Part shown: positions 30,900-40,015 of the stretch, piece after piece
How the letters are laid out: the number at the start of each line of letters is the position of its first letter
Numbering within the stretch: the stretch's first letter is position 1
DNA from: Eukaryota sp. TZLM1-RC
Taxonomy: Eukaryota > Metamonada: BaSk clade
Length of the DNA: 64,000 nt
Assembly (NCBI GenBank): GCA_040285825.1
Contig: JAUPSS010000001.1
Location: 3,658,001-3,722,000 of the forward strand
Reading direction: 5' to 3'
Translations under genes and position numbers: made by a program
The notes under the pieces: model-generated
The model's database searches: none
What the model was told of the DNA's origin: nothing
What the model saw: only the letters and a program-made list of their open reading frames with translations

Positions 30900-33800
30900 A
30901 AAAATAAAATTTTGTTTCTCACTCACTTTCAACGTCCTCCTTTTTCTCAACTTGACGTCCCATTGTCGGTTCGATTGAATTCCTTTATTCTCCATGTCAG
31001 ACACTCTCAGTGATACTGACTGGACTGCAAAAAGTACCGAACGTGATGTTGACAAGTCAACCTCCTCATCCACCAATCGCTCTCATTCTCCTCACCTGTA
31101 ACTCCATGCTGAAAAATCATTGGAAAAAAATTTAAATGAAAATTTTTCTAAACCACGCCGCAAATGTAGTAAATGTCGAAAATCCGGACATGACATTGCA
31201 ACTTGTCCGCTTATTCAAAAGGAAAAATTTAATGCTCGTGCTGCTACTGCTGCTTTAAATTTTTCGTTATCACACAATCCTGAAAATGAATTTTTAATTG
31301 AGATTCCCGATAACATTTCTGACAAAGCAGATCAAAAAGATGACAAAAAATGTGTTTTTTGTCGAAAGCTTGATGATGTCAATGATTTTGGTCGACCTTT
31401 ACTTTTTTGTGATTCTTGTGTTGCTGCTGATCAGCTACGTTGTCCCATTCGTGTTCTTGCTCAGCTTAGTCCGTTAGCTTCAAAACCTTTTGCTGTTGTT
31501 CTTCGTGCTTTACTGAAAATCTCCGTAAAGGATTATGGGATGTCACACCGATTTAGAATTTTTTTCTGAACAAAGATAAAAAACTTTTATCGAAAAAATC
31601 AAATTTTAACAAAATGTTTTTTCGAAAGAGAAATTAGTCGAAAAATTAGCTTTTAAAGGACTTTTTGGTTCTGCAAAACATTGTCCATTCTCTTCTGACT
31701 TAGCTGAATGTAATGAAAGCACATTGTTCCAATTGAATCATCTTCATCCAGAAGAAAATTTTCATTGTACTAAACCAGATTCAGTTGATTATTGGCTGCA
31801 AAATCCCGTCAATGCTTCAGAGGTATTGAAACTGATTCATCAAATACCTACCGGAAAAGCTCCTGGGCTATCTTTGTTGAATTTTGACATGATCAAATCA
31901 GCTGTTGGACAGTGTCCTGAAATTGCTGATGATCTTGTTCTTTTTTTAACAATCTTCTTACGTTAAAAATTAAAGTCTCTTTTGAGATGACCAGTGCTCG
32001 CTTAATTGCCCTTAAAAAAAGTCAATCCAAAATCCGTCCAATTGCAATCGGAGAATCGTTTTCAAGAATTCTTGCGTCTCTTGTTTTCAATAGAATTGGG
32101 AAAAAAGCCAAGGAATTTTTCAGTCCGTTTCAATTTGGAATCAAGACAATTGATGGTGCTTCTTCTGCTGCTCTTTCGTCGGATGTGTTTTTTAATTCTA
32201 GTGATTCTAATTACATCTTCAATTTAGATTTTAAGAATGCTTTTAATTTTGTATCTCGTTCTTCCATTTTGTCTTTGCTGCGAAAGCATTTTCCTGAAGT
32301 TGAGCCTTTTTTCTATTCAATTTATGGAAAATCATCAACATTGGTCTATGAAAACTTTGACCTGATTTCTTCTTCAGGTGTTAAACAAGGCGATCCACTT
32401 GGTCCTTTTTTCTTTTGTCTGGCAATTCATCCATTAATGTGTGATTTAAAATAAAAATTCCCTGAAATAGATATTGTAGCATATATGGATGACATTTCTG
32501 TAATTGCTCCTATTACAATTCTCAACCAAATAGCAACTTTTATTCAACAGCGTTATGAAGATATTGGTCTCTCATCGAATATTTCCAAATGTTTGATTAT
32601 TGGCCATGAACCAATTGAATTTTTCATTAATGATGTCAATTTCCCCTTTATCAATTATGAACAGTCTGGTTTTCGTTTTTTGGGTTGTTATCTCTGAAAT
32701 ATTGAAGAAGTCAAAGGCCAACTTTCGACTCTGTTGACTCAATTTGGAAATGAATTAGAATCAATAGAAAATTTAAATATTGAGAAACATTTGAAATTCT
32801 TTTTCCTAAAAGTTTGTTATTCTGGAAAATTTACTTATATTTTGAAATCAACATCACCATCAATTTCTTTGGAGTTTTGTCGAATTTCTAATGAACAGAG
32901 AACCAATTTTTTAGCAAAATTATTGGAAATTGATGCATCTCAGTTACGAAGCCACATTTTTTGTGTCACAAATTTTGGTAGGTTGATTTTCATAAATGAA
33001 GCTACCTTTGTAAAGCTGCCTTTATTGGAGGTGGAAAGAATTTTATTTATGAATTTGTGAATCGTTTTCCTGAAAAAATTCATCTAAATAGAAATTGTGG
33101 CAGCTCTTATCTTATTTCTTTGCAACAGGAAATTGAAACTCTTTCACCCAATATTTGGTCTAAATGTTTCAACTCTGATATTGTGGAACTTCCTCCAAGA
33201 AGCTAGCTCTCCTTACCACTGACTTTTGCAAAATTGCAGAAAAAAATCTTGCAAGTTTTAGAATACTTGGATTATATTGTACGTCTGAGTTTGCCTAAAG
33301 AAAAAAATCCCGTTTTTGCAAACTTTTTGATTGATCTTGAAGACAGTTGCTCAAGTTGCCTAATCTCCCAAATTCCCAACATTTATGGCCTTTTACTTAA
33401 TGATCACCAATGGACCACCGCACTGAGAATGAGATGTTTTCTATGGCCTTGTTCTTTACCAAATGATTTAATTTGTCGCTGCAAGAGTGTTGTTACGCTT
33501 TCCCATATTTTTTTTTAAACTGTAAGTATTTTATAACTTATCGCTCAATTGTTCATGACGCAGTTCGTGATCAATTATATGCCATGTGCAAAAGTTTCAA
33601 TATAGAGGCATTTATTGAGCCATTAGTACGTAAGCTGTCTTCAGATCAAACTGATGATTCCTTTGGTAAAAGAAGGGCAAATTTAGTAGCTCCAGGGATC
33701 GATGGTGTTCTCAATGTGGATGTTGTCTCAGTTGATGTTTACAAAAATTCTGCTGCTCGTTTAGTGTATTCCGCTGATGCGCCGTTATCTAACGCCGAAA

Positions 33801-34170
33801 AAAAGAAGATAAAAAAGTATGAAGAACCTTTGGCACAGTTAGGTAGAGTGGAACATGTGAAATATCAGTTTGTGCCGTTTGTAATTTCTCTTTTTGGCAA
33901 TATTGGACCTTCATGGTTGCACTTTTTTGAAAATTTTAAAAAAGTGTTACTGAATAGTTCTGGTAAAACAATGAATTCCACTTTCTGGTTAGATAGAATT
34001 GTTATTTGCATTTTCAAATCTATTCCAAAAATGATTTCAAAGGCACTTTTAGCTATTGGTGTAGAATATGAACGTAATGCTGTGAGTAAGTTCAGTAATA
34101 GTGACGCTTGTTTGGAGGATATTGAATTCTAGATGGGTTTTTTTATCTCAATAAATATTCCAGTTTTAAA
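30900..34170 (+). mobile_element. Non-LTR family D, near full length but degenerate
   Basis: Probable start ATG at 30994 (MSDTLSDTDW). An in-frame stop at 31099 is followed by the same frame to 31569 with a CCHC knuckle (CSKCRKSGHDIATC, ~31164) and a second Cys cluster (CVFCRK, CDSC). RT: RLIALKKSQSKIRPIAIGES (~31998), LDFKNAFNF (motif A, ~32226), SGVKQGDPLGP (motif B), YMDD (motif C, 32484), FRFLGCYL (motif E). Then a zinc motif (~33476), the nuclease RANLVAPGIDGVLNVDVVSVD (~33680) and C-terminus ..CLEDIEF at 34132. At least six stops or frameshifts. This copy shows the whole domain order: zinc fingers, RT, zinc motif, restriction-like endonuclease. Confidence 0.8.
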
Positions 34171-34829
34171 AAAATTAAAGATAAAAAGGAAGACAGTGCT
34201 GATTTGTGAGTGAACAGCACCGATGGAACAGTATTTAGATAGTAAACATACATTAAAAGTACGAAGTATCAGAGTCTAGAATTGTTATTGACAAACTTAC
34301 ATTTTTGGTTTGATCATTTTCTTTTGAAGTATCAGCAAGGGAAATAGTTGCTAATAGCTGAATAATTTCATTGATGAAAAGTTTACTCATTTCAAAGTCT
34401 AAAAAGAAAACCATTTGTAAAACATTAGCATTTCAAGCTCTCAAATGCTCGTACCGCATTTTTTCAGAAAGAGAACTGTTTTTTATTAATAAGACCTTGG
34501 TTTTTAATTATTATTTTTTGTTATAACTAGATGAAATCAAACAAAATTATTAAAAAATGAAAGCAATGGCAACACCCATTGTGACCCTTTTAGGTATCAA
34601 ACAATATTTTTGCAAATCGTTAGAATCAAAAACGAAGGAATTATTGTCCACAACAGGTAAAGCACTAGTGCATTACTTGGAAATTCTGAGGACAACTAAA
34701 TTCAAATATGAAAACCGGACCTGGCTTGAAATCTCTTCCATCAAATAGGGAGTAAAGAATTGGTGTTAGATGTAATGCAAGGTAAAATGAATTCACCAAC
34801 TCCAAGAACACCTTTTATCTCTTTACATA
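34171..34829. other. Intergenic
   Basis: AT-rich, with an unassigned 63-codon open stretch at 34557-34748. The right end is the promoter of the next gene (TTATCTCTTTACATA before its ATG). Confidence 0.35.
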
Positions 34830-35613
34830 ATGAAGACAGTCATCTTTCTCACCTTGATCGCTCTTGCTCTATGTGCACCTCAACCAAGATCGCGTATGGC
34901 CCAAAAGGCTTCTCTCTTCGATGTTCTTCAGGGTCACTGGCAAGTCCAAGTTGTTCGTGGTAATGACGAAATTGTTTACGATGCCATGATCACCCCATTT
35001 GATGAAACCCTCAAGGGTCATGTTTATTTCAATAATACCGAAACTTCTGAATTAGAAGACGAACGTTTCATTACCATGTATGATCTACCGCGATCTTGAC
35101 CTTAGTGAATTTGAAGACAAGCAAGCAGGAACTGTCTACTTTGTCGACTCTGAAGGTGAAAACCCAACCCCAGCTTTCACATTTGCTTTTGAAGAAACCT
35201 TCAATGGACTTCAAATGTCCCGCACCGATCTTCCTGAAGGTGGTGTTCTCCAAGTCGTCACTCCAAGCTCCTCCGCCATTCACGCCAACATTATCCGCAA
35301 CGGAGAGCTCTCAACCATGTCTTTGAAGAAGGTTATTGTCCAAAAGCCTCAATCCGTTCTTGCTCGTTTGATGCCTTCTCTTTTGATGATGGGTGTGTCA
35401 ATTTGTTATATTTCACTAACCCCAGGAGTCATGATCGTTCCCAGAATCCTTCAAGCCAGAAGAATGCAACAACAGCAACCTACAACTCCTGCAACCCCTG
35501 CCGGTGAACAAAGTGAAACCCAAACCACTGAACCACCATCCCAAGTTGAGGAGCTCCCTGATAGTGAAGAAACCACCCAACAGCGTACTGCTAGAGGTAC
35601 TGAGGAGGAATAA
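34830..35613 (+). CDS. Secretory-pathway type I membrane protein with lipocalin-like lumenal domain
   Basis: Two exons (34830-35077, 35106-35613) joined by a 28-nt intron (GTATGA..TTAG) give 251 residues; without splicing the frame breaks. Signal peptide 1-15 (MKTVIFLTLIALALC). Residues 27-165 look all-beta and begin LFDVLQGHWQV, like the start of a lipocalin-type barrel. A membrane span follows at ~171-196 (LMPSLLMMGVSICYISLTPG), then a short Q/P/T/E-rich tail ending in EEE. The topology suggests an ER or surface membrane protein with a lumenal beta domain and acidic cytosolic tail. I do not recognise the family. Codon use is noticeably richer in C-ending codons than in the neighbours, suggesting high expression. 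Confidence 0.65.
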
Positions 35614-36009
35614 TTTTTTTCTAATTAATTTTTGTTAAGGCCAATAAATTCTAGTATTTTTTTAAGTGTTTCTATTGTCAGTCAATGATTGAGATTTTTT
35701 TTCTTATTTCATGGGTTTTTTATTAGAGAAGTTTCTCATTATTTATCGTTTGGATTGGATCATTAGAAGGAAGGTCCTTGGAAGGCCTTTCTTACTTTCA
35801 TACTACACCATGAGTTTTCAGAGGTTTCGTAAAAAGATCATTAATTATGTCTATTCTCTGTGAAGAGACACGAATAATAACTTAACATTAACAAAATCAT
35901 TCACCTATTGAAAAGATTCTATATTATAATAATCTAATGAAACAAATAAAATAACCAAATAAACTAATAAAATTGCAAATAGCAAATACTAAAAACTAAA
36001 GCATAAAAA
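35614..36009. other. Intergenic between convergent genes
   Basis: Holds the 3' ends of the membrane-protein gene (CAATAAATT near 35642) and of RPF1. No gene recognised. Confidence 0.45.
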
Positions 36010-36900
36010 CTACAGATAAAATCTTCTCCTATTCTTGACATCTGGAGCTGCATCCCTTTTGAACTCAAACTCGCCATCAATAGGATCAAAAACACCTCGC
36101 TGCAACCATTGTAGTTTCAAAGTGAACTGAGGTCCCAACTCTTGCATTCTAGTCTTGGCATTGCTAAAGTCCACTATATCTTGACCTTTTGAATCTTTAT
36201 AAAAATCAAAAATAAATCGATGGAACCTAAAAAAAATGTAATCCCGCTGATTGTGGAGTGTGACTACTTGTCTACCCTTGGGGTCAGAATTAACAGGAAA
36301 CAAGCAATGCAACATTCTGGAAACACGATGTCCAAGTCTAGTGGAAAACTGATTCATTATAACTTCTGGTGGATGTGACGTAGGTTTCCCATGATGACGG
36401 ACGGCCTTGCGGGGAACGTAGTTAGAAAGTTTGTAGACAGCAGTTGGTCCATGAGGTAAATGTATATGAGTGAATAAATACGGCTTAGATTTGGCTTCAG
36501 ATACCACAACAAGGTCTGTAAAGTTGGATTCTGTTGCCATTTTGCATAGTTGTTTGATTGTTTGCGTTTTGTCTGTTCTTCTGTAAAACGATCCATGAAT
36601 GAGGTCCGAAAATTCTGAAACAAAGGTCCTGGTAAGACCTGAGGGTCGATAAGTGGATGTAACAAGAACATTGGATGCACGTTCACCAGAGAAATAGTCT
36701 GCAAACTCATCAATTTCATCGAGTTGTTCTATATGAGGATCTTCTGGATCAAGAAATGTGACTTCATGTGCACGGGTATTGTCTAAGGTTCTGGGAATCT
36801 TCTTTGGTGGATCAGCTGTATGTTCTGAAGAATCAGAATGTGAATCAGAGTCAGAGTCGTCGTTTTGTGCTATAGATTGTAGACGTTTTCGCGACGCCAT
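36010..36900 (-). CDS. RPF1: Ribosome production factor 1 (Brix domain)
   Basis: 296 residues from ATG 36900 (MASRKRL). An acidic, low-complexity N-terminus (DSDSDSHSDSSE, 16-27) precedes a Brix domain at ~76-270. Diagnostic RPF1 blocks: NFTDLVVVSE (126-135), LPHGPTAVYKLS (148-159), FSTRLGHRVSRML (185-197), LHNQRDYIFFRFHRFIF (215-231) and ELGPQFTLKL (254-263), with C-terminal RRRFYL. RPF1 is a nucleolar 60S-assembly factor associated with 27S pre-rRNA processing. Size is close to family members (~295-350 aa). Single exon. Confidence 0.92.
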   Translation of the reverse strand: MASRKRLQSIAQNDDSDSDSHSDSSEHTADPPKKIPRTLDNTRAHEVTFLDPEDPHIEQLDEIDEFADYFSGERASNVLVTSTYRPSGLTRTFVSEFSDLIHGSFYRRTDKTQTIKQLCKMATESNFTDLVVVSEAKSKPYLFTHIHLPHGPTAVYKLSNYVPRKAVRHHGKPTSHPPEVIMNQFSTRLGHRVSRMLHCLFPVNSDPKGRQVVTLHNQRDYIFFRFHRFIFDFYKDSKGQDIVDFSNAKTRMQELGPQFTLKLQWLQRGVFDPIDGEFEFKRDAAPDVKNRRRFYL

Positions 36901-37396
36901 TATCACACAGATTGCCTATAACAATGGCAATAAATGAAGAGGGATTGACACTTGGCAGTATTTATCGTCTTAAAAATCTTTAGAAATCTTTGTCAATGTT
37001 AATTATCTGGAGTCATGCTGTACTGGTCTTATAAAAACCACTTTCATGTGCTTTTATCATTGTCCGTACAATTATTACAATGTACAAAGGAAGAAAATAA
37101 AGAATACATCCTGATCTTGAGTGTAGATGGCAAGAAATCAACACCATTGACTAAAAGCAAATGCTGCACCAAATAACTGATTCAACCCTACAACTGATTA
37201 ACTTTATTCTAAGGAATCTAACACAATGATGAATTCTGTGAAACCAATAATTTTGAAATTACCTCTTGTTCATCAAAAATAAGGGTAGTATGGAAGAGAT
37301 GGAGCTATTATACTTGTAAGAAATTACAATTACATAATATAACGTGATACCGATGCTAAAAGTCGAAATTCTTCAACTTTCTATAATTTAAATTAC
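36901..37396. other. Intergenic between divergent genes
   Basis: Promoter space of RPF1 (leftward) and the endosulfine-like gene (rightward). No gene recognised. Confidence 0.4.
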
Positions 37397-37798
37397 ATGA
37401 GTTCATCACGTTGGTCTTCTGTTACTGCTGACGAAATTGACACTTCTGATGGTTCTGTACCAGCTACTCCTGAGCCAATTCTACAACCCACTACAACTCC
37501 CTCAGAATCTACTACTACCGGCGACAGTACACAACCCCCGTCTTCTCTAGTGTCTCAAAAGGAGTCCAATCAGGATTCAGGTATTGCAGTGCCCGTTGTC
37601 ACATATCCTGCTACTGAACCTTCGAAAGAGGAAGAGGTTTGTTTCTTTTCCATGCACTCATTTTAGGATGCAGCTTTGGAACAAGCTGAAACCGAGGCCC
37701 GTCAGAAGTTTGGTAACCTTACAACTAATGTTGCTGCATTCCAGCGTCGTAAGTTGCGGAAACGATTTGACTCTGCTGACTTTTTCAAGCAAAAGTAG
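37397..37798 (+). CDS. Endosulfine/ARPP19-like protein, two exons
   Basis: Exon 1 37397-37636, 30-nt intron 37637-37666 (GTTTGT..TTTTAG), exon 2 37667-37798; 123 residues. The first ~80 residues are S/T/P-rich and disordered. Exon 2 encodes EARQKFGNLT and RRKLRKRFDSADFFKQK, resembling the (K)YFDSGDY core of endosulfines (ENSA, ARPP19, Igo1/2). In those proteins the Ser of FDSGDY is phosphorylated by Greatwall and then inhibits PP2A-B55. Here the core is FDSAD and the protein ends six residues later, so the usual C-terminal region is missing. The motif is short, so the assignment is moderate. Confidence 0.6.
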
Positions 37799-37946
37799 GT
37801 CATGTTTCCCTTGTTTTCTGTATTATTATAGATTTTGTTTGTTTTAATTTATTCATAAACTTTATATCAGTTTTGGTTCGTGTTTCATATTATTACATCA
37901 ACTATTACATCTATTGTACATGTGTAAAGCTCCCATTCTACTGAAA

Positions 37947-38205
37947 TCATGTTGAAGACGGAACTTGCTCCAAACTGACAATAGAATTGCCGCGAACTAC
38001 CTGGAATGAGAGAGAAGGCTGAACAAACTGTGATGCCCATAGCTATCAGTTTATCTTTGCTGACTTCCACGCAGTTTTCTAGTGTGAGATTCATGAAGTG
38101 ATCAAAGCCTGTAAGACGACCTTGGACTGTACGATTTGCATTAAGGTTTACCTCGACAAGGGTTCCCAAATAAGAAGTAAGCTCAGGCGGAAGTGTTTTA
38201 GACAT
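37947..38205 (-). CDS. SNRPG: Small nuclear ribonucleoprotein G (SmG), two exons
   Basis: Exons 38029-38205 and 37947-38000, separated by a 28-nt intron (38001-38028, GTTTGT..TTCCAG), give exactly 76 residues, the usual SmG length. Starts MSKTLPPEL; Sm1 motif with NRTVQGRLTGFDHFMNL (24-40) and Sm2 motif VVRGNSIVSLE (60-70). SmG is one of the seven Sm proteins that ring U1, U2, U4 and U5 snRNAs, consistent with the introns seen in this window. Convergent with the endosulfine-like gene, 148 bp apart. Confidence 0.95.
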
Positions 38206-38449
38206 TGGTTTGTAGTGTAAAGACGATCCGTTATATCTAATGTGTTTTTAGGGATTATTTATTCATTCAACCAAACAATACAGCGTCTTACTTCAGCTGT
38301 TAGCTTGATCTGCATCCCTAATTCTAATACCTTTATTAAACTAAACACATGGGACGAAATTCGTAGCACCAAGTTGTCCTCTTTGATGTCATTGTCATAT
38401 CAGCTGTGTTTTTCTGTGCCTTTGAATTTAACCACTTACAATATTCACT
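38206..38449. other. Intergenic, SmG 5' flank
   Basis: Promoter region of SmG on the minus strand. Nothing else recognised. Confidence 0.35.
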
Positions 38450-39020
38450 TTCCTTCTTAGAAACAAAGTGTCATTTGCAACATTACAGGAATTTTTTTCT
38501 CTAAACAAAGGCTCTTTAGTATGGTCTGATTCAAACATTTGTTGCCATATAATAGACAATGTCTTTGACAGGATCACGCAGTGAAGACCGTTCAGTTAGC
38601 AATTTAGGACAATTTAAAGCAATTGAGCTGCATATAATGTTACAGTGATTATATTCATTCGTTTTGGTAAAACCAGCAATAGTCACAATTAGTATAATTA
38701 ATTTCAGGTTTATTGCCGTTGAACGATTGGGGAATGTATTGATTCCATCTTTCTGCATCAATTATTGAAGTTTGTTCCTTAAGTGCCCAATAATGTTGTT
38801 GTCTTGTTGCTAATAAATCTTCTTAATTGGCATATCCTTCACAACACAAATAAATAGCAATTTTGAATCCTGCCTTAAAAGCACGCGAAGTCAGCACTAA
38901 GGCTTTAGTATGGCCTAGCCAACCAAGGTGTGGACTAAGGTAAGCATGATTAGTAATCTGGGACATTCTACCCCAAAAGTTTAGACAAAATTTGAGCAGT
39001 GTAAACTTCTGGGCCACAGG
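38450..39020 (-). mobile_element. Degenerate family B fragment
   Basis: The minus strand encodes FGRMSQITNHAYLSPHLGWLGHTK (~38960), which fits the LRSHxFxSxxLGGxGFxK block after the RT thumb. Near 38600 come ALNCPKLLTERSSLRDPVKDIV (zinc/HxxxxF region). The flank near 38460 (AGAAACAAAGTGTCATTTGCAACATTACA) matches 3510-3540 of the family B copy. Many stops. Confidence 0.55.
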
Positions 39021-39569
39021 TCTGGAGAGAAGAGGATGAATAGATCGAAATATATTGTGGAAATTTAAATTGACGCAGAGCTCATTATGGTAAATTTAAA
39101 ATGTTACTGTACAACCAATTTAATCATTTGTGTTGCCTGTGGGCTAGGGTTAGACATATGTATAGAGAGAGTAGTTTATTACGACGGGAAATGAGCTGTA
39201 GTGAATTTCAATACCATCACTAGTGAAGTCTCCATGACAGAACAATAAACATTAAGCTAATATACAAGAATAAACGGATAAGTCTAACTACACTTTAGAA
39301 TAGTGTAAAGACTAACATTTTGTCATGTTTTTCGAAATCAATGTTCAAATTATCAGATAATTGTTTGGAATTGGTTAATAGTTCATCATGATTGTTCAAA
39401 ATGGAACCCGAATGACAAATAACATTAGATGAACATAATTTGTAACCGTAAATTCAATTCCATCAACTGTTGTAGAAATTGGAGAATTTGAAGGAAAAAC
39501 ACATTGAAGATAGAATTCTGTCGTTGAATAATTCTGTGAATAACAATTGCCATTTTTACAACCATCAAG
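39021..39569. other. Intergenic
   Basis: No gene recognised between the family B fragment and the solo LTR. Confidence 0.35.
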
Positions 39570-39704
39570 TGTTGTGGTCACTGAGAAACTAGGCTGGTAG
39601 ACAGATGAGAAATTCACTTGATGATGTGGTACTTGTTCAAGAACAAGTAAATTACTAGCCTCCTTTTTTCTTCTTTTATTTGGTATGACTGTCTAACATC
39701 ATCA
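39570..39704 (+). repeat. Solo LTR of the 139-bp LTR family
   Basis: Starts TGTTGT and ends CATCATCA. Contains CTAGGCTGGTAGACAGATGA and TTGTTCAAGAACAAGTA, as in the LTRs at 57086-57224 and 58039-58177. Slightly shorter (135 bp). No internal region or partner LTR within several kb. Confidence 0.75.
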
Positions 39705-40015
39705 CAATTTGCCTATTAAAACTACATCTTCCATGTATTTACTCAATTTTTCTGAAGATATCATTATTTGATGTTGTAAAACAATCATAATGAGCTGTTG
39801 GACAAAAGTTCTAGAATTCGCAATGACGTCCTCTTGTGTAAAGCTACTTAATTATTTCAAAAAGGAATCAGCAAAGTATAAATTTGAATTAGTGCAACGG
39901 TTTGAAATATGGTACTCAGGTTTGCAAGTATTTCAACACAACGCCAGTGAATATGAAAGCAACTCCATTAGTGATGATCTAGCCCATTATTTTCAACAAT
40001 TAATTGTTTTGAAAA

